A program made the translations under genes and the position numbers. This document shows positions 25,694 to 33,661 of a stretch of 64,000 bases of DNA, in pieces. Positions within the stretch are counted from its first letter, which is position 1, and every line of letters begins with the position of its first letter. This DNA comes from Hyphomicrobiales bacterium (GTDB lineage: Bacteria > Pseudomonadota > Alphaproteobacteria > Rhizobiales > Rhizobiaceae). Below the pieces are notes generated by a model. That model saw only the letters and a list, made by a program, of their open reading frames with translations. It made no database searches and was not told the DNA's origin. Location: positions 127,573-191,572 of the forward strand of contig UBKJ01000029.1 in assembly GCA_900465915.1 (NCBI GenBank). The letters run 5' to 3'.

Positions 25694-26038
25694 ATGAGCG
25701 ACACGATGATCTACAAGATCGCCCCGCGCGATCTCTGGGCCGAGGCCGAAAAAGCGGGCGTCTTCACCGGCGCGCCGGTGGACGAGGCCGACGGATTCAT
25801 CCATTTCTCCACCGCCGCGCAGGTGCGCGAGACCGCGCGAAAGCATTTCGCCGGGCAGGCCGATCTGCTGCTGATCCACGTCGACGCGGCGGCTTTGGGC
25901 GACGCGCTGAAATACGAGGCCTCGCGCGGCGGCGCGCTTTTTCCGCATCTCTACGCGCCGCTGCCGCTCGCCGCGGCGGCCAGGGTCGAGCCGCTGCCGC
26001 TGGGGCCGGACGGCCTGCACATGTTTCCGGAGCTGTAA
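25694..26038 (+). CDS. DUF952 family protein
   Basis: A 114-residue DUF952 protein: IYKIAPRDLWAEAEKAGVF, DEADGFIHFSTAAQVRETAR, LLLIHVDAAALGDALKYE and FPHLYAPLPL are the conserved blocks. The fold resembles ADP-ribosyltransferase-like domains but the function is unknown. It is 3 bp before pyrD, so the two are co-transcribed. Confidence 0.85.
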   Translation: MSDTMIYKIAPRDLWAEAEKAGVFTGAPVDEADGFIHFSTAAQVRETARKHFAGQADLLLIHVDAAALGDALKYEASRGGALFPHLYAPLPLAAAARVEPLPLGPDGLHMFPEL

Positions 26039-26041
26039 TCG

Positions 26042-27133
26042 ATGAGCGGGCTTTTCGAACTGATCGGGCGGCGCGCGCTGTTCGCCCTCGACGCCGAGCA
26101 GGCGCACGGCCTGTCCATCGCCGGGCTGAAGAGCGGCGTCGTGCCCGCCTGCGGCGTCGACGATCCGGCGCTGGGCGTCAAGGTGGCGGGGCTCGGCTTC
26201 CCCAATCCGCTCGGCATGGCGGCGGGCTACGACAAGAACGCCGAGGTCCCCGACGCGCTGCTGAAGCTCGGCTTCGGCTTCACCGAGGTCGGCACGCTGA
26301 CCCCGCGCCCGCAGAGCGGCAATTCGCGCCCGCGCATCTTCCGCCTGATCGAGGACCGGGCGGTGATCAACCGGCTCGGCTTCAACAACGAGGGCCACGA
26401 CGCCGCCTTCAAGCGCCTGTCGGCGCGGGCGGGCCGCTCTGGGATCGTCGGCGTCAATATCGGGGCCAACAAGGACGCCGAGGACCGCATCGCCGATTAC
26501 GTGGCGGGCATCCGCCGCTTCTACCAGCTCGCGCGCTATTTCACCGTCAACATCTCCTCGCCCAACACGCCGGGCCTGCGCAATCTGCAGGCGCGCGCCT
26601 CGCTGCACGAGCTTCTGTCGCAGGTGCTCGAAGCCCGCGACGAGGAAGGCGAGAAATGCGCGCTGAAGCGGCCGGTCTTCCTCAAGATCGCGCCGGACCT
26701 CACCGACGAGGAGCTGGACGACATCGCGGCCGAGGCGCTGGAGCAAAAGCTCGACGGCGTCATCGTCTCCAACACAACGCTGTCGCGCGCCGGGCTGCAA
26801 AGCGCCAATCGCGGCGAGACGGGCGGGCTTTCCGGCGCGCCGCTGTTCGAGCGCTCCACCGTGGTGCTGGCCCGCATGCGGGAACGCGTCGGGGCGGAGA
26901 TGCCGCTGATCGGCGTCGGCGGGGTGGACAGCGCCGAGACGGCGCTTACCAAGATCAAGGCCGGCGCGGACCTGGTGCAGCTCTATACCGGCCTCGTCTA
27001 TCGCGGGCCGGGCCTGCCGGGCGAAATCCTGCGCGGCCTGTCGGCGGCGGTGAAGCGCGAGGGCGCGGCCGGCATCGCGGCGCTGCGCGACCGCGACGCC
27101 AGGGACTGGGCGGCGCGCAAGCTTCCCGACTAG
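26042..27133 (+). CDS. pyrD: dihydroorotate dehydrogenase (quinone)
   Basis: A 363-residue class 2, membrane-associated flavoenzyme oxidising dihydroorotate to orotate in pyrimidine synthesis. The N-terminal LFELIGRRALFALDAEQAHG is the membrane/quinone-binding helix pair; FMN contacts are in AAGYDKNAEVP and GTLTPRPQ; the class-2 catalytic Ser is in VNISSPNTPGLRNLQ; VSNTT and GVGGV complete the set. Downstream of the DUF952 gene. Confidence 0.95.
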   Translation: MSGLFELIGRRALFALDAEQAHGLSIAGLKSGVVPACGVDDPALGVKVAGLGFPNPLGMAAGYDKNAEVPDALLKLGFGFTEVGTLTPRPQSGNSRPRIFRLIEDRAVINRLGFNNEGHDAAFKRLSARAGRSGIVGVNIGANKDAEDRIADYVAGIRRFYQLARYFTVNISSPNTPGLRNLQARASLHELLSQVLEARDEEGEKCALKRPVFLKIAPDLTDEELDDIAAEALEQKLDGVIVSNTTLSRAGLQSANRGETGGLSGAPLFERSTVVLARMRERVGAEMPLIGVGGVDSAETALTKIKAGADLVQLYTGLVYRGPGLPGEILRGLSAAVKREGAAGIAALRDRDARDWAARKLPD

Positions 27134-27195
27134 AGCTATTTGTTTTCACCGCGTTTATGCGACGCCAAATGTCACCATTTGGCTGCAAAACGCTA
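27131..27195. repeat. palindromic intergenic element between pyrD and the MATE gene
   Basis: It starts TAGAGC and ends GCTAG, and holds the perfect hairpin GCCAAATG-TCAC-CATTTGGC (27164-27183). Bases 27140-27161 are identical to 58259-58280. It fills the gap between two convergent genes and probably serves as their terminator. Confidence 0.6.
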
Positions 27196-28533
27196 GAATT
27201 CCTTGCGGTAGCGGCGCGGCAGCATGGCGAGCAGCGTGACGCCGCGGATCGACAGGAACAGGTTGAGCGCCAGCCACAGGCCGTGATTGCCGATCAGCGG
27301 CTTGGCGGCGAACAGCACCGCCAGGAAGAAGAGAAGCGACAGCAGCATCATGTTGCGCATGTCGCGCGACCAGGTGGCGCCGATATAGACCCCGTCCATG
27401 TGGAAGGCCAGGAGGCCGGTGACGGCGGTCATCGCCGCCCAGGGCAGGTAGCGCAGCGCCTCGGCGTGCACGTCCGGCGCCTTGGACAGAAGCGTGATGA
27501 TGGCGTCGCCGAAGACGAGCACGAACAGCGTCACCGCCGCCGACATCAGAAGCCCCCAGAAGAAGGTGAGCTTGGCCCCGCGCCGGAAGGCCGGGCTATA
27601 GCGCGCGCCGATGGAGCGGCCGACGATCTGCTCGGCCGCCGCCGCCATGCCGTCGAGGAAGAAGCCGGCGACGAGGAAGAAATTCATCAGCACCGCATTG
27701 GCGGCCAGCGTCACCGGGCCGAGGTCGGAGCCGGCGCGGGTGAAGAAGGCGAAGGCGGTGAGCAGCAGGAAGGAGCGGATCATGATGTCGCGGTTGACCG
27801 CCACCATGCGCAGCAGGCCCGTCCTCTCGAAGATGCGGCGGCGGCTCGGACGCCGCGTCGCGTCGCGGGCGAAATGGCGCACGACCAGCGCCATGCCGAC
27901 GATCGCCGCCACCGTCTCGCCCGTCACCGTGGCCCAGGCCACGCCCGGCACGCCCCAGCCGAGCCGCAGGCCCAGCACGACGCAAAGCACGATGTTGATG
28001 CCGTTGAGCAAAATTTGCAGCGCCAGCGCCAGCACGCCCTGGCCGCGCCCCAATATGAGGCCGAGCACGGAATAATTGACCAGCGCCATCGGGGCCGACA
28101 GCATGCGGATCGACACATAGACGCGCATGGCGGCGTCGGTGGCGGGCGTCGGATGCATGAAGGCGGTGGTGGCGGCCAGCGTCAGCGGCAGGCACAGGAT
28201 CATGGCGACGCCGGCGGCGAGCGCGATGAGGATGGCGCGCCAGAAAACCGCCTGCTCCTCGACCGGGTCCTCCGCGCCGACCGCCTGCGCCACCAGCCCC
28301 GTGGTGCCGGAGCGCAGGAAATTGAACAGCGACAGCAGGAAATCGAACACCAGCGCGCCGATAGCGAGCCCGCCGATCATCTCGGCATGGCCGAACTGGC
28401 CGACCACGCCCATGTCGACCAGCCCCAGAAGCGGCGTGGTGACGGCGGCGAGCGTCACCGGCACGGCGATGGCGAGCACCATGCGGTGCGTCACCTCGAA
28501 CGGCCGTGAAATCCGCGCCCCTTGCGTCGCCAT
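27193..28533 (-). CDS. MATE family efflux transporter
   Basis: A 446-residue, 12-helix MATE antiporter of the DinF branch exporting drugs or metabolites with Na+ or H+. LLGLVDMGVVGQFGHAEMIGGLAIG and FLRSGTTGLVAQAVGAED in the first half are repeated in diverged form in the second (EQIVGRSIGARYSPAFRRG). Length normal. It is convergent with pyrD and separated by a palindromic element. Confidence 0.9.
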   Translation of the reverse strand: MATQGARISRPFEVTHRMVLAIAVPVTLAAVTTPLLGLVDMGVVGQFGHAEMIGGLAIGALVFDFLLSLFNFLRSGTTGLVAQAVGAEDPVEEQAVFWRAILIALAAGVAMILCLPLTLAATTAFMHPTPATDAAMRVYVSIRMLSAPMALVNYSVLGLILGRGQGVLALALQILLNGINIVLCVVLGLRLGWGVPGVAWATVTGETVAAIVGMALVVRHFARDATRRPSRRRIFERTGLLRMVAVNRDIMIRSFLLLTAFAFFTRAGSDLGPVTLAANAVLMNFFLVAGFFLDGMAAAAEQIVGRSIGARYSPAFRRGAKLTFFWGLLMSAAVTLFVLVFGDAIITLLSKAPDVHAEALRYLPWAAMTAVTGLLAFHMDGVYIGATWSRDMRNMMLLSLLFFLAVLFAAKPLIGNHGLWLALNLFLSIRGVTLLAMLPRRYRKEF

Positions 28534-28656
28534 CTTCGTCCTCGCCTATCCTGAAAAGCGCCCCCGAATCCGGGGCTTGCGACAAGCGTTCTAGGCCGAA
28601 GCGCGCGCGGCGGACAGGCGCGTTGTTGTCGCGCCCGGCGCCGTCCTGTCAGAGGA

Positions 28657-29130
28657 TTAGAGGCCCAGCACCATCGACCAGTAGAGATAGGTCGGCTTCT
28701 TCTCGGGCGTCGCCCAGGCGAGGCCGTAATGGGCGAAGGTGGGGTCGAGCATGTTGCGGCGATGGCCGGGCGACTTCATCCAGGCGTCGAACACGGCCTC
28801 GGTGCTGCGCTGGCCGCAGGCGACGTTCTCCGCCGCCGGGCCGTGCACGCCGGCCTGCCTGAGCCGCGCGGCGAAGCCATTGCCCCAGCCGACGCTGTGG
28901 CCCAGTTTGTCGTAGCTCGCCATGCGCTTGGCCTGGTAGAGCGCGGCCTGCTCCAGCCGGCCGTCGGTGGCCATGGGCGCGAGCCCATGCGCCTTGCGGA
29001 TGGCGTTGAACAGCGCGGTCGGGTCCGCTCCTTCCGCGAAGGCTACGGAAAAGGGAAGCGCTGCGAAGGCCAGCGCGCCGCCGGCGAGCGCAAGGAAGCC
29101 GCGCCGGGAAAGATCAGAAACTTCATGCAT
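28657..29130 (-). CDS. CAP/SCP-domain exported protein
   Basis: A 157-residue extracytoplasmic protein with a Tat-like signal (SRRGFLALAGGALAFAALPF) and a CAP domain: AIRKAHGLAPMATDGRLEQAA, GHSVGW, AENVACGQRSTEAVFDAWMKSPGHRRNML. Bacterial CAP proteins are secreted, function mostly unknown. It is 33 bp after the DUF6460 gene on the same strand. Confidence 0.88.
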   Translation of the reverse strand: MHEVSDLSRRGFLALAGGALAFAALPFSVAFAEGADPTALFNAIRKAHGLAPMATDGRLEQAALYQAKRMASYDKLGHSVGWGNGFAARLRQAGVHGPAAENVACGQRSTEAVFDAWMKSPGHRRNMLDPTFAHYGLAWATPEKKPTYLYWSMVLGL

Positions 29131-29163
29131 GGGTCAGACGGGGCCGTTCCTGAACGAGTGGGA

Positions 29164-29430
29164 TCACCGCCGATAATTCAGGATTCGGAGCAAAATAAAG
29201 GCGGGCACCACCACCGCCGCGCCGAGCAGCAGATAATCGGCGAAACGGCCGAAGACCGCGAAGCCGGTGTTCCACAGATGCAGGACGAAATCGCGCAGCG
29301 CGTAGAGGACGCCGTAGGGCGTCCAGTGGAAGGCGCTCATCACCACGCCGACCACCAGCGAGATCAGCACCAGCTTGATCAGCACGCGCAGCGGCGTGTC
29401 GCCAAGAAAACCGTTCACACCATTCGACAT
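29164..29430 (-). CDS. DUF6460 small membrane protein
   Basis: An 88-residue protein with two predicted membrane helices: GFLGDTPLRVLIKLVLISLV and LLLGAAVVVPAFILLRILNY. The pattern is shared by a Rhizobiales small-protein family of unknown function. Probably co-transcribed with the CAP gene that follows. Confidence 0.75.
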   Translation of the reverse strand: MSNGVNGFLGDTPLRVLIKLVLISLVVGVVMSAFHWTPYGVLYALRDFVLHLWNTGFAVFGRFADYLLLGAAVVVPAFILLRILNYRR

Positions 29431-29500
29431 GGTTTCTCCTGCATCTTTGTCGCGCCCCGGCGCAACAGATAGGCGGCGGCGGGCGCGCGCGCAAGCCTCG

Positions 29501-30493
29501 TCAGCCGCGGCCGCGATATTCGCGCGGCGGCTTCTGCTTCTGGCGCGCGAAGGAGCGGTTCATGCTGCGCGTGTCGGTGAAGCCGCTCGCCACCGCCACG
29601 TCGAGAAGCGACAGCGAGGTCTCGGCCAGAAGCTCCCTGGCGCGCTTGACCCGCAATTCCTCGCGCACCTCGAAGGCGGTGCGGCCCAGCGCCATGCGGA
29701 AGCCGCGCTCCATCTGGCGGATCGACACGCCGAGCTTGCGCGCCACTTCCACCATCGGCGCCGGCTCCTCCAGCGTCTCCTCGAAGATGCGGATCGCCTT
29801 GCGGATCAGCGGCGAGCGCACGCCGCTGAAGCTGAGCGCCGGCTGCTCGGAGCGCACCAGCTCGTAAGGGATCATCAGGATCGAGGCGCTCTTGCGCGCC
29901 AGCTCCTCGGAAATCTCGGTCTGGATGATCGACAGCGCCAGCGACGCGGCGCCCAGGCCGCCCGCGCAGGTGAAATGCCGGCCCGAGCGGTGGAACAGGC
30001 TGGTGGTGTCGGGGGTGTAGCCGTCGAACATCTCGACGAAATCGTCGCGGTGGAACCAGCTCACGCAGCAATTGCGGTCTTCGAGAAGGCCCCCTTCCGC
30101 GAGAAGGAAGGCGGCGGTGCACAGGCCCACCACGGATTTCCCGCGCTTGTCGGCGCGGCGGATCAGGTCGACCAGCCTTTGCTGGCGCGGGCGGTACTGG
30201 GCCAGAAGCCCGCCGACCACGGCGACATAGTCGCATTCCTCGACCTCGCCGATGGGCGCGGTGGGCTCGATGACCATGCCGGAGCTGGAGGTGACGGGAT
30301 CGCCCGACAGCGTGCCGATCTTCCAGGCGCAGCGGATCTGGCGGCTCTTGTCGCGGTCGTCGGCGGCGAGGCGGAACGGGTCGAGGAACAGGCTGAGCGC
30401 CGTCAGCGTGAAGCCCGGCAGCGCGACGATGCCCACCGACAGGCGGCGCGGCGCGGCGTCGGCGGCTTCCTTTTGCCCGATTTCCTTTTCCAT
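29501..30493 (-). CDS. GlxA-family AraC-type regulator
   Basis: A 330-residue regulator with an N-terminal DJ-1/PfpI-like amidotransferase domain (residues 15-190, VGLCTAAFLLAEGGLL at the nucleophile position, with Cys) and a C-terminal AraC HTH (VAEVARKLGVSIRQMERGFRMALG and LDVAVASGFTDTRSMNRSFARQ). Such proteins control choline, carnitine, arginine or polyamine use. The ribosome site is extreme: GGGAGGAGG followed by GG, about 7 bases before ATG 30493, and exactly complementary to the CCUCCUCCC RNA loops. Confidence 0.87.
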   Translation of the reverse strand: MEKEIGQKEAADAAPRRLSVGIVALPGFTLTALSLFLDPFRLAADDRDKSRQIRCAWKIGTLSGDPVTSSSGMVIEPTAPIGEVEECDYVAVVGGLLAQYRPRQQRLVDLIRRADKRGKSVVGLCTAAFLLAEGGLLEDRNCCVSWFHRDDFVEMFDGYTPDTTSLFHRSGRHFTCAGGLGAASLALSIIQTEISEELARKSASILMIPYELVRSEQPALSFSGVRSPLIRKAIRIFEETLEEPAPMVEVARKLGVSIRQMERGFRMALGRTAFEVREELRVKRARELLAETSLSLLDVAVASGFTDTRSMNRSFARQKQKPPREYRGRG

Positions 30494-30509
30494 GACGGCC
30501 CCTCCTCCC
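30494..30509 (-). promoter_or_regulatory. GGGAGGAGG ribosome-binding site of the GlxA-type regulator
   Basis: Minus-strand GGGAGGAGG (30509-30501) then GG-CCGTC-ATG. It fully matches the anti-Shine-Dalgarno and is the exact complement of the loop motif of the small RNA at 10.7 kb. Confidence 0.8.
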
Positions 30510-30518
30510 TGGCGGCGA

Positions 30519-31610
30519 TCAGCGGAAATGCTTCGACAGCTTCAGCCCCTGCGCCTGGTAGTTGGAGCCGAGATCGACGCCGTAGAGCGCCCTGGGGCGA
30601 TGCAGCATATGCTCGTAGACCAGCCGCCCGACGATCTGGCCGTGCTCCAGGATGAAGGGCACCTCGTGGCTGCGCACCTCCAGCACGGCGCGGCTGCCCG
30701 TGCCGCCGGCGGCGCTGTGGCCGAAGCCGGGATCGAAGAAGCCGGCGTAATGGACGCGGAACTCGCCCACCAGCGGGTCGAAGGGCGTCATCTCGGCGGC
30801 GTGGAGCGGCGGCACATGCACCGCCTCGCGCGAGACGAGGATGTAGAATTCGTCCGGGTCGAGCACCAGCTCGCGCGCGCCGCGCACATGGATCGGCTCC
30901 CAGAAGTCGAGCACGTCATGGGCGGCGCGGCGATCGACGTCGACGACGCCGGTATGGTGCTTGCCGCGATAGCCGACGAGGCCGTTCTGGTCGCCCGACA
31001 GGTCCACCGACAGGGCGATGCCGCCGCCGGAAATATTGGGCTCCTCTGCCGCCACCAGCGTCTCGGCGGTGTGGAGCGCCGAAAGCTCCGCCTCGCCGAG
31101 CTGGGCGCGGCCCTTGCGGAAGCGGATCTGCGTCAGCCGCGAGCCGGTGCGGGCGACGATGGGGAAGGTGCGCGGACTGACCTCCAGATAGAGCGGGCCG
31201 CGATAGCCGGCCGGCACCTTGTCGAACTCCACCGCGCCGTCGGCGATGACGCGGGTGAAGATGTCGAGCCGCCCGGTCGAGCTTTTCGGATTGGCCGAGG
31301 CGGAGAGGTCGGCGGCAAGGTTGAGGCTCTCCAGGAGCGGCACGATATAGACGCAGCCCGTCTCCAGCACCGCGCCGGCGCTGAGGTCGATCTCGTGCAG
31401 CTTCAGCCGCTCCAGCTTGTCGAGAACCGGCACGCCCGGCCCCGGCATGAAGGAGGCGCGCACGCGATAGGCCTTGGCGCCCAGCCGCAGGTCGAGGCTC
31501 GCGGGCTGGATCTGGTCCGCGTCGAGCGGGCGCGGTGTGGCGAGCAGCCCGCCGTCGAACAGCGCGGCGATATCCGCATCCGCCAGAATTCCCGCTTCCC
31601 GTGCAGCCAT
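30519..31610 (-). CDS. dcd: 2'-deoxycytidine 5'-triphosphate deaminase, double-domain form
   Basis: A 363-residue dCTP deaminase making dUTP for dTMP synthesis. Ordinary Dcd is about 190 residues; this Rhizobiales type is about twice as long with two dUTPase-like jelly rolls. Domain 1 has ASLDLRLG and SANPKSSTGRLDIFTRV; domain 2 carries YRGKHHTGVVDV and HYAGFFDPGFGH. ATG 31610 is preceded by AAGGGAG. It is divergent from metZ; the gap holds the SAM-II riboswitch for metZ. Frames extending further upstream are not supported. Confidence 0.85.
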   Translation of the reverse strand: MAAREAGILADADIAALFDGGLLATPRPLDADQIQPASLDLRLGAKAYRVRASFMPGPGVPVLDKLERLKLHEIDLSAGAVLETGCVYIVPLLESLNLAADLSASANPKSSTGRLDIFTRVIADGAVEFDKVPAGYRGPLYLEVSPRTFPIVARTGSRLTQIRFRKGRAQLGEAELSALHTAETLVAAEEPNISGGGIALSVDLSGDQNGLVGYRGKHHTGVVDVDRRAAHDVLDFWEPIHVRGARELVLDPDEFYILVSREAVHVPPLHAAEMTPFDPLVGEFRVHYAGFFDPGFGHSAAGGTGSRAVLEVRSHEVPFILEHGQIVGRLVYEHMLHRPRALYGVDLGSNYQAQGLKLSKHFR

Positions 31611-31743
31611 CGGCCCAAAACTCCCTTCGATGATCTGATTGCTCTTAGCACAGTCGGCCGGTTTTTCCCGCCTCCAAACGCGTTTTCCAAAGAAACGAGC
31701 AGCCGGCTGGATGGGCTTTTCGCCCCTGCGGCGTTCGCGGCCA

Positions 31744-31772
31744 TTGACGACCCCGGCCGGGAGGCATAAAGA
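31744..31772 (+). promoter_or_regulatory. promoter of metZ
   Basis: TTGACG (31744-31749) then ATAAAG/TAAAGA (31766-31772), spacing 16-17. Predicted start near 31778-31780 lies just before the SAM-II aptamer, which supports it. Confidence 0.6.
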
Positions 31773-31782
31773 AAAACCATTC

Positions 31783-31839
31783 CGTGGTGATTTGGCCGGC
31801 CGGCTTGCAGCCACGTTAAAGAATTCGCTAAAAAAGGCC
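31783..31839 (+). ncRNA. SAM-II riboswitch before metZ
   Basis: The aptamer shows stem P1 CGTGG (31783-31787)/CCACG (31811-31815), the loop TGATTTGGCC, the GCTTGCAG segment, and the A-rich GCTAAAAAAGGCC (31828-31839) that pairs back with loop TTGGCC as the H-type pseudoknot. These are the SAM-II hallmarks. SAM-II elements regulate metA/metZ-type genes in Alphaproteobacteria. The gene downstream is metZ, which fits exactly. Confidence 0.9.
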
Positions 31840-31850
31840 GCGGTTCGTGA

Positions 31851-31884
31851 CCGGCCTTTTGCGTCTTCGCAAGGCCGGTTTTTT
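31851..31884 (+). terminator. intrinsic terminator in the metZ leader (riboswitch expression platform)
   Basis: CCGGCC (31851-31856) pairs with GGCCGG (31873-31878), continued by TTGCG/CGCAA around loop TCTT, then six T. Its left arm can instead pair with AAAAGGCCG (31832-31840) of the aptamer pseudoknot, giving two exclusive folds. Confidence 0.8.
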
Positions 31885-31944
31885 ATTGGCCGCCGAGGCG
31901 CGCTCGCCGCGCCCCGGCCGACCAGCTTTCGACAGGTTGGAAAC

Positions 31945-33138
31945 ATGACGACTGAAACTACCCGCAAGTTCCGCCCCGCGACGCAACTCGTCCACGCCGG
32001 CTCCGCGCGCTCCAATTTCGCCGAGATGTCGGAGGCGCTGTTCCTGACGCAGGGCTTCCTCTACCCCACCGCCGAGGCCGCCGACGCACGCTTCCGGGGC
32101 GAGGACCCGGGTTTCATCTATTCGCGCTACGCCAACCCCACCACCGACATGTTCGAAAAGCGCATGTGCGCGCTGGAAGGCGCCGAGGAAGCCCGCGCCA
32201 CCGCCTCGGGCATGGCCGCCGTCGCCGCCGCCCTTCTATGCCAGGTGCAGGCGGGCGACCATGTGATCTCGGCCCGCGCGGTGTTCGGCTCGTGCCGCTA
32301 CATCGTCGAGACGGTGCTGCCGCGTTTCGGCGTCGAGATCTCCATCATCGACGGCTCGAAGATCGAGAACTGGAAGGCGGCCGTGCGGCCCAACACCAAG
32401 GCGATCTTCCTCGAAAGCCCGTCCAACCCGACGCTGGAGGTGATCGACATCGCCAAGGTGGCCGAGATCGCCAACGAGGCCGGCGCGAAGCTCATCGTCG
32501 ATAACGTCTTCGCCACGCCGCTGTTCCAGAAGCCGCTGGAGCTGGGCGCGCATATCGTGGTCTATTCGGCCACCAAGCATATCGACGGCCAGGGCCGCTG
32601 CCTGGGCGGCGTCATCCTGTCCGACCGCGAATGGATCGAAGGCACGCTGCAGGAATATTTCCGCCACACCGGCCCCGGACTGAGCCCGTTCAACGCCTGG
32701 ATCATGCTCAAGGGCCTGGAGACGCTGGCCGTGCGCGTGCGCCAGCAGACGCAGTCGGCCAAGGCGGTGGCGGATTTCCTCTCCGGCAAGCCGGGCGTGA
32801 AGCGGGTGATCTATCCCGGCCGCGCCGACCACCCGCAGGCGGACATCGTGGCGCGCCAGATGACCGGCGGCTCGACCATGATCGCGCTGGAGCTGGAAGG
32901 CGGCCGCGAGGCGGCGTTCAAGTTCGAGAACGCGCTGGAGGTGTTCTCGATCTCCAACAATCTCGGCGACGCCAAGAGCCTGATCACCCATCCGGCCACC
33001 ACCACGCACAAGAACCTGACCGACGAGGCGCGGGCGGAGCTGGGCATTTCGGAAGGGCTGCTGCGCGTCTCGGTGGGCCTCGAGGACACGGACGACCTGC
33101 TGGAGGACGTCGAGGCGGCGCTGAAGGCGGCGCGCTGA
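31945..33138 (+). CDS. metZ: O-succinylhomoserine sulfhydrylase
   Basis: A 397-residue PLP enzyme of the Cys/Met metabolism family forming homocysteine directly from O-succinylhomoserine and sulfide. Signature blocks: SRYANPTTDMFEKRM, ATASGMAAVAAALL, FLESPSNPTLEVIDI, VDNVFATP and the PLP lysine in YSATKHIDGQGR. I use ATG 31945 (MTTETTRKFRPATQLVHAGS); the longer frame covers the riboswitch. Controlled by SAM-II and a leader terminator. ApaG follows 81 bp later. Confidence 0.95.
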   Translation: MTTETTRKFRPATQLVHAGSARSNFAEMSEALFLTQGFLYPTAEAADARFRGEDPGFIYSRYANPTTDMFEKRMCALEGAEEARATASGMAAVAAALLCQVQAGDHVISARAVFGSCRYIVETVLPRFGVEISIIDGSKIENWKAAVRPNTKAIFLESPSNPTLEVIDIAKVAEIANEAGAKLIVDNVFATPLFQKPLELGAHIVVYSATKHIDGQGRCLGGVILSDREWIEGTLQEYFRHTGPGLSPFNAWIMLKGLETLAVRVRQQTQSAKAVADFLSGKPGVKRVIYPGRADHPQADIVARQMTGGSTMIALELEGGREAAFKFENALEVFSISNNLGDAKSLITHPATTTHKNLTDEARAELGISEGLLRVSVGLEDTDDLLEDVEAALKAAR

Positions 33139-33219
33139 CAAGCAATGCAACCGGGCGTTGACGCCGGCCGCCGCTTTCGTAAAAAGATGGGACGGCGCAA
33201 GGTCGAAAGGCGGCAGCAT

Positions 33220-33612
33220 ATGTACAAGGCGGTCACGCGGGGCATCGAGGTCACGGTCGAGCCGTTCTATCTGGAGGACCAGTCCGACCCGGAGGAGCGC
33301 CGCTACGTCTGGGGCTACCGCGTGACCATCGTCAACAATTCGGCGCAGACGGTGCAGCTCCGCTCGCGCTACTGGCGCATCACCGACGGCGACGGGCGCA
33401 GCGAGGAAGTGCGCGGCCCCGGCGTGGTGGGCGAGCAGCCGATCCTGTCGCCGGGCGACTCGTTCCAGTATTCGTCGGGTTGCCCGCTCTCCACCCCCTC
33501 CGGCGTCATGGTGGGGCGCTACATGATGCAGGATTCCGACGGCGGCGCCTTCGAGGCCGACATCCCCGCCTTCTCGCTCGACCTGCCCGAACAGCGCCGG
33601 ACGCTGAACTGA
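33220..33612 (+). CDS. apaG: ApaG protein
   Basis: A 130-residue ApaG beta-sandwich (fibronectin-like) protein: VTVEPFYLEDQSDPEERRYVWGYRVTIVN, LRSRYWRITDGDG, EVRGPGVVGEQPILSPGDSFQYSSGC. Co2+/Mg2+ efflux and nucleotide binding have been reported; the role is not settled. ATG 33220 has AAAGG 9 bases before it and matches the family start. It probably shares the metZ transcript. Confidence 0.95.
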   Translation: MYKAVTRGIEVTVEPFYLEDQSDPEERRYVWGYRVTIVNNSAQTVQLRSRYWRITDGDGRSEEVRGPGVVGEQPILSPGDSFQYSSGCPLSTPSGVMVGRYMMQDSDGGAFEADIPAFSLDLPEQRRTLN

Positions 33613-33622
33613 CGCAAATTTT

Positions 33623-33650
33623 CATCGGGCGCGCATTCCGGCGCCCGATG
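33623..33650. other. hairpin between apaG and the interrupted glycosidase-like gene
   Basis: Perfect 10-bp stem CATCGGGCGC/GCGCCCGATG with an 8-base loop between convergent genes. No T tract follows on either strand, so it is not a canonical terminator. Confidence 0.55.
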
Positions 33651-33661
33651 CACAGGTCTCG

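Noticed and set aside
31639..31944. N-terminal extension of metZ
   Set aside because: It would translate the riboswitch and terminator; MetZ begins at MTTETTRKFRP.
30519..32015. Longer dcd product starting upstream of 31610
   Set aside because: The extension is antisense to the SAM-II riboswitch and the metZ 5' end; family start and ribosome site are at 31610.
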